NCBI GenBank assembly: GCA_033819885.1
Contig: JAQYUZ010000023.1
Location: 62,001 to 126,000, forward strand
Source of the DNA: Microbotryomycetes sp. JL201
Taxonomy: Eukaryota; Basidiomycota; Microbotryomycetes
Direction: 5' to 3'
Length of the DNA stretch: 64,000 nt
This document shows positions 1 to 13,002 of the stretch, piece by piece (the first letter of the stretch is position 1; each line of letters begins with the position of its first letter). Below the pieces are notes generated by a model. The model had not been told where the DNA came from. It was given only the letters and a program-made list of their open reading frames with translations, and did not search any database. Position numbers and translations under genes: made by a program.

Positions 1-450
1 CTCACTCTTTCGACACTGGTCGTGGCCTACAGCTCCACTGAAGTATGCCCTCTGAAACGGTGACCCGGCGTGACCACATCGGAGCTGACAGGCCCCAAGC
101 CTGGTCAGCATTTGACGGCGACGGTGGAAGAAATTGTGGCGCTGGTCCACCACGATGCCGACGAAAAGCTTGCATGGCACTACATGGAGTTGTGTGAGGC
201 GAGTCACATGCACGTTCTAAGGCAGCGCGGCGTTGCGTAGCAAAGACTCGCCTCACGCAGCTCCATGTGGTGCCTTGCGAGCACCACGTCGGCATCGTGG
301 TGGACCAGGGCTTCGCTTTCTGCCCTGGTCGCCGTCTGGTGTTGACCGTGCTGATGCCCAGTCAACTCCGACGCGGTCGCCGTCGGCCACTGCCTTCGAG
401 GGCACGCATTCGGGCAGCTGTAACAACTCATCGTCAGTATCAGACGAGTG
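1..450. repeat. Imperfect inverted repeat 1 (left arm cut by window edge)
   Basis: The left arm (about 1-203) read as its reverse complement aligns with the right arm (about 247-450) at roughly three quarters identity by eye, with a spacer of about 43 bases. Both arms contain the block CTCGCCTCAC followed by a CTCCATGT core and GTCGGCATCGTGGTGGACCA. Translated in the same relative frame, the arms give similar peptides (SELTG, ALVHHDAD, MEL-EAS), so the differences respect a reading frame. No known protein was recognised. The left arm probably continues outside the window. It may be a remnant of an inverted gene-fragment duplication. Confidence 0.7.
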
Positions 451-969
451 AACCAACGGTTGGCAAACCTACACGAATGGGCCCTGCCGCACATGTGCCA
501 TCAAGTGGCTCTCAAGCTCTTGCTTTTTATGTACACGACGGCCGCAGATTTTGCGCTGGCCGTCCTCGTCTGTACACCGTCGTGAGAGTCAGCGGTGCAA
601 GACAGGGCTATCTGAAACGCATGACTTGCCGAGCTCCGGCAGCTCAAAGTGGCACACACGATCGAGATCCGCTGGTCTCCGGGGAGATCGCGGTGCCTAT
701 GGTGGCATAGAAGATTAGCGAAAATTCATGGCACTCTCAAAGGCGGTTTACAACTTACGCAGTGCCGAGGTGGTGGCCGACGTCGACATGGAAGGCCGGG
801 GGATCGCAAGCCAAGCACATGCCGTTGTAGGTCACCTGCAGGCGGTACCCTTCGCGCCGGTGGTGGGTGACCTCGTTGACCTCCGGCCGGCCTCGCTGCC
901 TGCGCTTGCGATTGCCCTCGGCAACCTCGTGCTTGCCACGACGAGGCCTCTTCTCCAGCAGACTACACC

Positions 970-1507
970 CATGTCTTCATCGCCTTTCTCCTCCTGTTGT
1001 CTTCCTCGTCTGCGACGCATCTCGAGGACACAGCACAGTCACTCGGCGGCTGTTCGCTGCTTCAGCGTTTGCGATCAAGTCACGCCTGAATCGCTTGCGG
1101 ACCACGCCACCGTGTCCATGGCCAGCAGAATCGGCGCTCGACACGCGCTTACAAAGCGTGATGAGCCTGTCAAAGATATACAAATCACTTCATGATGTGA
1201 TCGCCGTTAGCCGAGGAGCGCTTACGACTGATGACACTTTTCCGCTAGTAGGTCCGAAGGCTTATAGATGCCATCAAGAACAGTGGACTCGAGCATCCAG
1301 ACGTTAGGGCCCTGCTCGAGTTCGTGCTGCAAGACCATCGCCATCACGGCATTGCGGTCTCTGCAGCACACGCTGCCTTGATGGGCACGCGTGTGCAAAG
1401 AAGCTTGGACCGTGTCAAGACGCACCATCAATGTATACATTTGTTCAACAAACTGAATTGGTCGGCATTATTGCTGCGTCGAGCGTTCGTGCCAGACTTG
1501 ATCATGC
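970..1507 (+). pseudogene. Gene-fragment copy in left arm of inverted repeat 2
   Basis: Read from the ATG at the outer edge toward the centre, this arm can be matched to the right-arm copy as one gene-like unit: a serine-rich start, a stretch resembling RLRTTPPCPW and ALDTRLQSVMSLSKIYKS, a probable short intron near 1195-1255, then a second block containing ALLEFVLQDHRHHG and VSAAHAALMGTRV. Relative to the right copy its N-terminal part is not in one continuous frame. No family was recognised. The opposite strand also stays open over part of the arm, so the coding direction is not proven. Confidence 0.35.
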
Positions 1508-1545
1508 CTCTGCGCGCTATGTGACATTGCAGTATGGCGATCAGG

Positions 1546-2092
1546 GAATGATCAAATCTGACACGAAACCTTGACGCAACAACAACGCAGACCAACTCAG
1601 GTTGTCGAACAAATGTATACATTTATTGTACATTTTTACACGGTCCAGGCTTCTATGAACACGCGTGCCCATCAAGACAGCGTGTGCTGCAGAGACCGGA
1701 GTGCCGTGATGGCGATGGTCTTGCAGCACGAACTCGAGCAGGGCCACAACGCGTGGATGCTCGAGTCCGCTGTCTTTGATGGCACCTACAAGCCTTTGGA
1801 CCTGTCAGCAGAAAAATGTGTCGTCAGTCGGCTTGCTCCACAAACGCTCCTTGGCTAACGGCATTTACATCATCAAATGATTTGTACATATTTGACAGGC
1901 TCATCACGCCTTGTAGGCGCTGGTCGAGCGCCGATCCTGCTTGCCACGGACACGGTAGCGTGGTCCGCAAGCGATCCAGGCGTGACCTGATGGCAACCTC
2001 GGAGGCAGCGTACAGCCCACTGAGTGACTGTGCTGTGTCCTCGAGGTGCGTCGCAGACGAGTAGGAAGAGGAGGAAGAAGGCGATGAAGACA
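1546..2092 (-). pseudogene. Gene-fragment copy in right arm of inverted repeat 2
   Basis: On the minus strand an ATG at 2092 opens a frame of about 90 codons starting MSSSPSSSSSYSS, with LRTTLPCPW and RLQGVMSLSNMYKS matching the left-arm copy. After a possible intron ending in CTGACAG near 1800, a second block carries GLEHP and ALLEFVLQDHRHHG followed by SAAHAVLMGTRV. The two copies face tail to tail. This copy has the longer undisturbed frame and could still be a short expressed gene. I do not recognise the protein, and expression data would be needed to separate a live gene from a relic. Confidence 0.35.
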
Positions 2093-2239
2093 TGGGTGTA
2101 TGGTTATGGAAGGGCGGTTCGCGCAAGAGTGGCGCTCTGCGTGTGTCGATTTTCCGTTGACATCGGATGCGTAGTGAGAGAAACATATGCATGCCTTCAC
2201 ATGTGGGCTCCCTCTGTCGCCGGAAACGCCTGGTCAAGT

Positions 2240-2806
2240 CGCGTCTCGCTCGTCAATGTGGGGCCATCTGGCTCGAGCGTCAGCCGTCACCTACGATCGT
2301 GTGCGTGGGTGCCAGCCGCGACACGCGACTTGTAATAGCCGATGCTTACGTTGAGGAGTAACCCGGCAGGACCCAACGTTTGTGCCGCATTCATCACGCA
2401 TAGACCATGCTAGAATCAATGGACTGTAATACTTTGCATTTGCTGTCTCCCTTTCACGGTCGCGTCTCGACAACCCATTGAGCTATATCTACTCTACAAA
2501 TGTTGCCAACCTGCAACCGGTTTCGATACTGTGCGCATCAGCAGACGCGTTCAGGTGCGATGATGAGTCGGCCACATGATGACTGAGCAAGTTTGTCAAG
2601 TCTCGGCGGCATTCCAACTCTTTCAACAGGCGTGCAGTGCTACGCCACATGAAATCTTTTGAGTCAAGGCCTGCCATGTTACTTCTCATTGCAAGCAGTG
2701 GCTAGCACGAGTCGCGTGCGATGCGCTTGGCCCCGATCTGACGAACGCGATGCTTGCTTTGCCAACCATACCCGGCGGCTGAGAAAATATATGATCCAAG
2801 GCATTC
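2240..2806. other. Non-coding stretch, nothing recognised
   Basis: Between inverted repeat 2 and the first F-box-like gene I see only short incidental ORFs on both strands and no RNA gene, transposon or conserved motif. A weak tRNA-like look near 2430-2500 was examined and rejected. Confidence 0.5.
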
Positions 2807-4014
2807 CTAGAGTTGCTCGTCGAGAACCTCGGGCTCGATTGGAGCCTCCAAGATCTTTGACAAAAAGCGTTTCATGACTGGCACGTCTGGACCAATGACA
2901 AAACATTCCAGTTTCGACAATTGCGCTTTGACGGATACGCCTGGTCCGGGTAGTTCGACATGCTCGTCATCGACATCAAAGTGAAATCGCTCGAGAGTCG
3001 ATTCGAGTTGACGGAGCCAGTCGCAGAGGCCCTGCTGACTCACATTGCAGGCCACGATTTTCAGTTCCTCAAGTCGACAGGGCCACCCGTTGGTAGCAGC
3101 AGCACGCGACAAGTCGATCGTATGCAAGTGCAGCGTCGTCAAACAAGGCATTTGTCCGAGAGCAGAAATCAGTGATGCGGGCGGCGTTTGAAAATTGCGC
3201 GGAACGAACGTGAAAAAGTCGAGTTTGACGTGGATCAAGTTTGGATGGCCTAGAATTCTCCCGCGAATGTCATCGATTTCTATGCAACGGCTCTCGACAT
3301 CGATTTCAAGCCTCTCGATCGAAGGTGGCCAATGCAGCAAAGCCGCCGCCACGCCCTGTAACTCGATATTCGATGGCGTTGCACCCAGCTTGCTTCCGAC
3401 GGATGGAAACGTGTTGCGGGATTCTAGGCTGACGTCCCTCGGTTGCCATAAATGGGCTTCATCGGGAAGCAACACGTCGTATGTTTGAACGAGAACGAGC
3501 GACGACATGATCTGGCGGTACAGACAGCCCCATCGCTCGCACCAGTGTTCCCAAGCCTGCGTTGAGTCGAGAGGCTCGTGCACGCCCGAGTCAGTCGGAT
3601 GCATCACGGCAAAACGTTCGTGGCGTTCTCGACGAAGGCAAGGGGCGGTATCATGAAAGCGCAGGGTTTTCGTGTACTCGGCACAGACAGGCAAGACGTG
3701 TTTGATGAAAAACTCGAGTTCCTCGAGCGAGGCGCCACCGAGGTTGATGGTCTGCAGAGTTTGGGGCGCGTCAGGAACGCCGGGAGGGCAATAGTAGCTG
3801 TTTGATTGACCTCGTACAAATAGGGCTGTACAAGACTGCGCATTATAGAGCTCGAGAGTTGAAGTTGACACAACATTCGCCTTGCTTGTTTTGTTCCTAG
3901 CGTGTCTGCAACGCAGTCTGCGACAATCTTCCGAAGAACCTCTACGGGGAGCGCAAAGCGATGTTGTGGCTGCTTGTCGGATCGCAAATGATGCCTTGGT
4001 GTTGAGCTTGCCAT
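2807..4014 (-). CDS. F-box-like / leucine-rich repeat-like protein, paralogue A
   Basis: Two exons on the minus strand, 3811-4014 and 2807-3751, joined by a 59-nt phase-0 intron (donor GTCAAT, branch CTGAC, acceptor CTGCAG), give 382 aa. The N-terminus has a degenerate F-box-like helix (FALPVEVLRKIVAD, from about residue 20). The rest has irregular LRR-like segments of the type LTTLHLHTIDLSRA. Just after the intron comes INLGGASLEEL, shared with paralogue B and echoed in paralogue C. By analogy with F-box proteins it may be a substrate adaptor for an SCF ubiquitin ligase, but that is inference. The start is the first ATG; the GTG three codons upstream was not used. Confidence 0.7.
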
Positions 4015-4707
4015 GGCAGTCACGTCTGTCGCAGCCGGAGTCGGCCCATCAGTCGATCGACGAAGCGATGATGCAACGCATCAGACAATGATGTGGACAA
4101 TGATGTTCGTCTCTGTTACGCGAACAAAGTGTGCTGCTCGCTGACGATCCGCCAAGGTGTTTATATTGTCGCGAAACGAAGGCAGGCTTGTGCCACTTCC
4201 TTCAACAATGACGACGAGCAGGATTGGTCAATTCATGGCAATGAAATGGGCGCGAACAGGCGAAAAAATATCCATGATCATCCTCAACAAACTGCTCAAA
4301 GTGAAAATGTAGTTCGCTGTGCTTCCTGGCCACCGGACGGTCGGGCTCTGGCAGGGAAAGGCGGCTACAGAACGCAGACGTTGTGATGCCCATGATCACA
4401 CTCAATCACAGTGATAATTGCCGCAGCAGCAAAATTCGTCAATATCGGGCCAAAAAGCATTCGCAAGGCAAGCTCTCGAAAAAAATGCGCTTCTCGCCGT
4501 TGGCCCAAGAAAGAATCGTTTTAAGAAGGCCAGAGACAGCAAACGATCTTCTATTCATTGCAAATGGGTTGTCGATTCAGACGATGTCTAGACGGCTCAC
4601 AGGCGCGGCTACCTCGGAATCAAAGCCTGTGCCAGTAATGGCTACGGCTTGAGCTCATCAGTCCCGTGCTCATGCAGCTCTGTTCGACGTCTAACGTCCG
4701 ACGTCTA
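4015..4707. other. Intergenic, nothing recognised
   Basis: About 690 bases separate the two minus-strand F-box-like genes. It should hold the promoter of paralogue A and the 3' flank of paralogue B. The short ORFs present show no family motif. Confidence 0.5.
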
Positions 4708-6058
4708 TCAATCTTCCGGCGGAAACTCCGGCTCGGCGTCAGTCACAATGATTGGCTCCAAAAATTGAGACCAAACGCTGCGTCCGAGGGCCAAATACAG
4801 CCGGGTCAAAGCGCGCATCCTGATTCGCGGCTGTCCCTTGAGCAAATCGACTTGCTGCACAGCTTGGTCAACATCGCGCTGCTGGCACGACAATTGCAAG
4901 ACTTTGAGAGTGTCGCAAAGTTGCGACAGCCACAATCGAAGCGTTGTTTGTCGAATGCCCGTGAAGTGAACATGCAAGTGCTTCAGCCTGTCGGGCCAAG
5001 ACTTTACGTCTGCCGCTCGGGACAAATCGAGGTAATCAAGCTCGAGGCGTTCGAGCAAAGGCAGAAATCTTGATCCCAGAAAAGGGAGCAACGTATGGGC
5101 ATCGCCGTCGTCTTTCGGAGTAGCAATCCCGCCCAAGGATACATATCTGAGATTGTTGAATCTTGGTACGTTGAGCTTGAAGTGTACAAATTGCGGGCCG
5201 ATGTTGCCAAAGTCGACGAAAAGGTGCTCGAGGTTCCACACCACCTCGAACAAGGTGACCGAGATACTGATGAATTGTTTTGACATGTCGATCGGGTCCC
5301 ATGGAATGTCATCAGTAACGGACGGATTGATTTGAGTTCGATCAGACACGTCGTCTCCAAATGGTGAGTCGCTGACCATTGGCAGTTGTACTTCTAGCTC
5401 CGTCACGTTCGGCAGGCTGAGAAGGATGTTTTTGAGCTGCTTGACGTATTCCGTACACCAGTACTGCTGGCCAAGGTCGAAATCGCTGCAGCTTCGAAGT
5501 TTCTCTTCAATCTCGCGAGAAAGCTCGTCCTGATGTTTTCGACGGAACGGAGCACGACCAAATGGATTCATGTTGTAAGCCCCATGGTAACGGAACGTCC
5601 TCACGTAGGGCGCGCACGCAGGCAATACGTGCTTTCTGAAATAGGCGAGCTCTTCGCGAGATGCTCCGCCGAGATTGATCGACTGCCGATCCCAGGTTGC
5701 GAGTGCGTCAGTTTAGAGCGGGAGTGATTGAAGCACACGTTGTGTTAGCCAGTTGGCCCCACCTTGTATTTGAGCGGACGAACGAGTGCAGCCAGGCTTG
5801 GTGCGGCTGCTTCCACTTGGTACAGCAAGCTTCCCTTCGTCCAGTGCCCAAAAAACTGCCCGTCTCTTCCCATTCCTGACGTAGAATGTGGCTGATGAGC
5901 TCGACTGGAAGCCGCGGCGGCACTTCGACTGGACCGCGCGCTTTCTTGTCCTGTGCCCGATCCGCCGGCGGTCTTGGCTGGTCAGGGCGTGTAGTTTTAC
6001 TTTGGTTCGATCGTTTCTTGTTCTTGCTCTTGGACTGGCCACTCGGATACGTGGCCAT
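4708..6058 (-). CDS. F-box-like / LRR-like protein, paralogue B, frame break in exon 1
   Basis: Exon 2 (4708-5682) opens with SINLGGASREEL, directly comparable to paralogue A, and ends in an acidic tail. Exon 1 (5763-6058) begins with a basic low-complexity segment (MATYPSGQSKSKNKKRS) and contains the F-box-like LPVELISHIL. The 80-nt intron ends CTGAC...GGCAG and is in the same place as in A and C. Exon 1 is 296 nt, one short of a whole number of codons. The F-box-like part and the exon end (ALVRPLKYK, matching SLVQPYLYE in A) lie in different frames. The shift falls near a run of six A (plus strand, 5850-5855). This could be a recent host-gene disruption or a homopolymer sequencing error. 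Confidence 0.6.
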
Positions 6059-6563
6059 TGCGACAAAAACGTCTTGGCCGCTGCAGAACAAGACCGTCAG
6101 GTATGGTACACGTGACTAGCATCCGACTTCTCACTTGATCTTTTGCATGGGAACGCGAGTCGAACGACTGCGAATTTCTCCGACGGTCAAGATGGCGGTC
6201 AACGCGGCGCGGTTGGAATGGGCCCCACATTGCCCGTGTGCCTGCTCATGCCATCTTGGGTCCACAGTTCGATGCCGCACACGACGAGCACGTAGCGGTC
6301 AGACTTTTCAGAACGATCGACCCATCTGTGCGAGCGCCTGCCGCAGCAAAGCCAAGTCGACCGAGCGAGGTCCTGTGCGACGATTGCAACGGCTTGAGGA
6401 TCTATACCAGTCATCCGCCCGTCCTTCAAGAGAATGTGACAGACTCGCAGGTGCGGACATTCTTGTCAAGCTCGCAGGCTGCTGCAACCGACTGCGCAAG
6501 CCGTCATTAGCTCTTTGCTCTGAGACTGACGTCGAATCGCCATTAGCCGCACCATATAACTCC
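6059..6563. promoter_or_regulatory. Shared intergenic region between divergent paralogues B and C
   Basis: The minus-strand gene B starts at 6058 and the plus-strand gene C at 6564, so these 500 bases must contain both promoters. An open plus-strand frame runs upstream of the chosen ATG of gene C, but it does not add a recognisable domain. No specific promoter element was identified. Confidence 0.4.
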
Positions 6564-7770
6564 ATGATAAACTCTCACCAGCATGCACAAAGCTCGGGCC
6601 TGTTCGACAGGCTGCCTACAGAGACGATCGTTTGCATTCTCGTATTTCTCAATCAGAGCAGGGGTCGCAATGTCTTGAGTCAGGATATGGTCCGCTTTGA
6701 GACGACATGCAAAGCAATGGCTGAACACGTCAGGCGCTTCAAGTATCGCGTAAGCAACAAAACCGCCGCGCTGCTTCGAAGCATCTTGCTTATTGCCCGG
6801 AACCTCTCAACAGGCTCTAGACCTTGGCACGAGTGGCACACAAGAACTGTTGGTATTTTTGAGGGACTTGGCACCACTGTGCAGCCATCATGTTCAATAC
6901 TTGCGCTTTCAGACGATGAAGAAATCTCGAACACCTTCTCGACGGTTCAAGGCAACTGCTTCGGCCAAAGTAAAAAAGAAAGTGCTGGACGATTGGATTG
7001 CCGAGCAGCTCGGTGTACGTCTTATCGGCGGCGTAGACTATGACGAGTCCGACGTTCCCGTCTCGCGAGCGCTCGCTCAACACCGCGCCGCCGTTCCAGC
7101 GGTTCTTGCGTCATTTCCGAACCTGAAAAGCTACGAAGTGCATCTGTTCTGCCGCCACAGAAGAGGTACCGAATCGCCCAACGTCGGGACCAACCGGTTG
7201 AGCGTTCGCCTCGAACAGCTGCCGAATCCGCTACTTCTCATATCTGACAGCATTGAAGCGCTTCAGGTTCAGTTTGGGAACGTTGGCCCTCAGATCACGC
7301 GCTTCCAGAGTGACGTCCAAAGATTCAAGCATTTGCGATCATTGACCTTGAGCCGATATCGCCATGGCCAAGACATCTCATGGCTCTCCGTTCCCGAAGC
7401 CGATGATTATCTCGCAATGACCCTTCCATGCTTGACGTCTCTCTGCCTGATCAATTATAATCTTTGGGCAGCGACCGATTGCGCAAATTGGCCGACAAAA
7501 CTCAATGCTGTCGAGATGAGAAACGTCTCGATCGACTTGTCCATGCTCGCCACGTGGCTAAACATGCTGTTTCAGAACCTGACTTCACTCAGTGTCACCA
7601 TTTCAACTGTAGCGCATGGTTGTTTTGGAGAACACAAGCCGCCACCGGCTTGCAAAGTAAGCTTGCCATTGCTTCCGACGCTCGACATGCCTCAATACGT
7701 CTGGGACGAGTACTTGTCACATATCATAGATAATCTTGTGACGCCACGCATCAGATGGTGGGCCGCTTGA
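6564..7770 (+). CDS. F-box-like / LRR-like protein, paralogue C
   Basis: Exons 6564-6749 and 6814-7770 are joined by a 64-nt phase-0 intron (GTAAGC...CTCAACAG) and give 380 aa. Residues around 15-30 carry the F-box-like DRLPTETIVCILVF. Exon 1 ends HVRRFKYR, the positional match of LVQPYLYE (A) and LVRPLKYK (B). Exon 2 begins ALDLGTSGTQEL, where A and B have INLGGAS-EEL. Equal length, shared intron position and collinear motifs show it is a diverged paralogue, inverted relative to A and B. Its 3' end lies only 13 bases from the convergent orphan gene. A role as an SCF adaptor is inferred from the family only. Confidence 0.7.
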
Positions 7771-7783
7771 GATGTTTACCGTA

Positions 7784-9130
7784 TTACTCGTCTACTGGTC
7801 TACTGTTTGTAGAATGCTGGCACCAATGGTTTACGACGCTCGCCAATCCGTTAATATTCTGTCTCGTAAAGATGTCTTCATCTCGCCGGTTCGAAGGCAA
7901 GGGTTCGGGTCCGGCCATGCGGTCCACGTGCCTCGTCAGTTCGAGTGCTAGTGCCAGGCTCTCGACGGAAGGCAGTGTCCCCATGTCTGGCACGAGCGAG
8001 AGAACGTGCTGCTCGACGACCGTTCTCATGAGCGCGCGCGTATAAGGCGACGTCAAGCTGCAGCTCACCTTTGCAACGTTCAATACAGCCTCGTGGCTCT
8101 CATCCGCCCGTCTCGTATCGGTTGAAGCGGGAGCGACGTGCTCTGTTGGTGGCCTCATCCTTGCTTGCGAGTTATGTTGACGAGCTCGATTCATCCGAGC
8201 GACAACATCATTGATCGATCTCAGTTCGTCTTGAAGGTGAGCAATGTACGACCTCGCATGCTGCAACTCTTCGACAACGTCTGCCTCGTTAAACTGAACA
8301 GCAGATCCATCTCAGCGTCGATCGATCAAGCTGAGCCTCTGTCTGACGGTGACAGACCTGAGATGTCTTGGTCGCGTCCTCGCTGTATTGTGCCGTGTTG
8401 TCTTGGCCCGATGCCATATCGCGGCGCTCTTGTTGCAATTCGAACGTAGGCGTCGGAGCCATATCCCGTAGCCGAGACCGAGGTCGACCGTGTTGCGAAA
8501 CAGGTGAACCATTTTGAGATACGATTCGCGAAAACTCTCGCATGGCCTGACCGTTCAAGCTTTCAGCCTACGTCAAGCTTGTGAAAGCTGGTACGTCGCT
8601 CTTACCTCTTCGTCCAAATCGTGCTCTGAGCCAGTTTGAGTATTTGCAAACTTGTCTGGTGCTTGCCAGTGCTCGGACCGACTGTGCGCCACATCCTGGT
8701 CTCTCCGTCGTCTCTCGTCCACGTCCTTCATCAGCTCTTGCATACCAGGTGCGCCCCTGTGTAATGAACGACCCTCTTGATCGGTCCTTGTGCTCGAAAA
8801 CGGCATGTTGTCGTCCACAAACGCCATCAACCTTTCAATTCCTCCGTCCTCGTCACGCCCACGCCCTTGTTGACCGTACCGTCCTTTCCGAGTTTGTTCA
8901 AAAGAATAATCTTCTTGTAAAGACATTCTACTCATGTCTGCACTAACGTCTTGCATCGTCTTGAGCGCGCGCCGTCGAATGTTCATCGACTGATCAGCTT
9001 CAGTCGCATGCACGTCTGGACCGACGGTAACGTGGTCACGCGCTTGATGATCCGAGGTGAACGAAGAATGGTCATCAGCGTACGTGTCGGTCAAATCAAC
9101 ATCCGTAAATGTGGGGCCGTTCGCTGCCAT
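7784..9130 (-). CDS. Coiled-coil protein of unknown function
   Basis: Three minus-strand exons (8606-9130, 8358-8546, 7784-8293) with introns of 58 and 64 nt, both phase 0, give about 407 aa. The protein is polar and charged. Exon 1 is low-complexity, rich in Asp, Arg and Gln. Exon 3 begins FNEADVVEELQHARSYIAHL, a clear heptad-like helix likely to form a coiled coil. No catalytic motif, signal peptide or membrane segment is visible and I do not recognise the family. The second donor (GTCTGT) is weak, so that junction is less certain. The convergent 3' end abuts F-box-like gene C. Confidence 0.55.
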
Positions 9131-9247
9131 CGTCGAGGCGTGTGGTCAAACCACAACTCGACAATGCGAAAACGGACGCGCATTCTGATATTGAACATGT
9201 GTTGACAAATACATAGACTATGGATTCACCGCGCTCATCGTGCGATT

Positions 9248-11824
<2,577 letters not shown>

Positions 11825-12260
11825 TCTGGCGCGTTGGCGGCTGCCGAAGCGAGTCGCAAGTGGTCGGTGTTTGGCACGGACACGCGGAGCAGCTCTCTTG
11901 GGTGTCCTTTCAGCAAGTGTTTTGTAGACGTTGCACTTGCTCGACTGCACGAAACCAGACTTTGCCGGTACAGGCTTGGCAGATAGGGGCCAAGTCCGAA
12001 CCGCTGACTGGGCGCGCGCAGCTCGTCTCTGCATCGTCTATAATTTTGTTTATAGTCCGGGAATGCTGTTCACTCCTTGGTATGATGAGCAAAGGCTTTG
12101 CTCCGTACATTGAAATTTCTGCGCATAATCAGCAGCCCACTGAGCGCATCAAACGCACAGACCTGCTTGACCCTCAACCCCTTACACGTGAGCCGTTGCA
12201 CGACGAGCGACACCTTGGACCGCATCCTCACCTCGTCCGCACCCGTCTTTAGTTGTGTGT
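11825..12260. promoter_or_regulatory. Divergent promoter region between YPK1-like and FKBP genes
   Basis: About 436 bases lie between two outward-facing genes and must serve both. The minus strand stays open upstream of the chosen kinase start to an ATG at 12034. That extension is basic and unlike the family, so it was not taken as coding. No defined factor site was recognised. Confidence 0.45.
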
Positions 12261-13002
12261 ATGATGCTGACACGTGCTGCCACTCGTTCCGCGTCCGCCG
12301 CCCTGCGATCCGTCGCACGTCGTCCCTCGCTCGCCGGCAACTCTGTCGCACTTCAGTCACTCAACATGCGCATTCCCAACGCAGTCTACGCCGGTATGCT
12401 CTCAGTCGGCGTCTCTTTGTTGTACTTTTCTACGACGGCGGCAGCTTCGACTGGCAGCTCCGGAGCACCCAAAGGTGAACTCAAGATCGAGGTCACGCAC
12501 AAGCCTGCACAATGCTTCATCAAGAGTCAAAAGGGCGATTCGCTCAGTATGCATTACGATGGCGCGTTGATTGATGGCACTCCGTTTGATTCGTCGCGCA
12601 AGCGTGGTCAGCCCTTTACGTTCACGATCGGTCGAGGTCAAGTCATTCAAGGCTGGGAGCAAGGACTGTTGGAAATGGTACGTTGCGGCGTGCACCACAC
12701 TCAGCGGCCGGTGCCCTCCTCTCACTGTACTCTAGACGCCGCTCTGACTTTGTTTCGGACTCTGTCTATACGCCACTTGCGCAGTGCCCGGGCGAGAAGC
12801 GTGTCTTGACGATCCCACCAGAGCTCGGTTACGGATCTCGGGGCGCAGGTGGCGTAATTCCTGGAGGCGCGACCCTCCGCTTCGACGTGAGTCGTCACCG
12901 CGCTCAAGCCACAAAGAAACAGACAGCTGACTATTTCTTTGTTGTCTTCAGGTCGAGCTGCTCGAGATCAAAAACCGCAAGCCGGGCAAGGAAGAATTGT
13001 AA
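12261..13002 (+). CDS. FPR2: FKBP-type peptidyl-prolyl isomerase, FKBP2/Fpr2-like
   Basis: Exons 12261-12677, 12785-12886 and 12952-13002 give 189 aa. The FKBP fold spans about residues 75-185, with SMHYDGALIDGTPFDSS, GQVIQGWEQGLLEM, PPELGYGSRG and PGGATLRFDVELL. The extra cysteines (PAQCFIKS and the CPGEKR loop) are typical of the ER-lumen FKBP2 class. An in-frame ATG at 12366 would start MRIPNAVYAGMLSVGVSLLY, which looks like a signal peptide. The upstream ATG at 12261 adds about 35 arginine- and serine-rich residues without acidic ones, like a mitochondrial presequence. Either start could be used. The function is proline cis-trans isomerisation in protein folding. Confidence 0.93.

Larger units (their letters stand above)
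967..2095. repeat. Long imperfect inverted repeat 2, arms about 540 nt
   Basis: The left arm (about 967-1507) and right arm (about 1546-2095) are reverse complements of each other at roughly 80-85 percent identity by eye, around a spacer of about 38 bases. Shared blocks include CACCCATGTCTTCATCGCC at the outer ends and the segment reading GTGCTGCAAGACCATCGCC near the middle. The outer boundaries are sharp: homology stops a few bases beyond the ATG at about 970 (plus) and 2092 (minus). No terminal inverted repeat, target duplication or transposase was seen, so a duplicated host gene fragment is more likely than a transposon. Confidence 0.8.

Noticed and set aside
967-2095. Inverted repeat 2 as a foldback or MITE-type transposon
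   Set aside because: There is no visible target-site duplication or terminal signature, the arms carry protein-like frames, and the boundaries coincide with ATG codons. A gene-fragment inverted duplication fits better, though a repeat search could change this.
2430-2500. tRNA-like stretch on the minus strand (AGCTCAATGGGTT)
   Set aside because: It resembles a D-arm A box, but no matching anticodon stem, acceptor stem or proper B box (GGTTCGA-like) follows at the right distance.
11825-12034. N-terminal extension of the Ypk1-like kinase to an ATG at 12034
   Set aside because: The extension is basic low-complexity, and the family's conserved N-terminus MSWKL begins exactly at the downstream ATG (11824).
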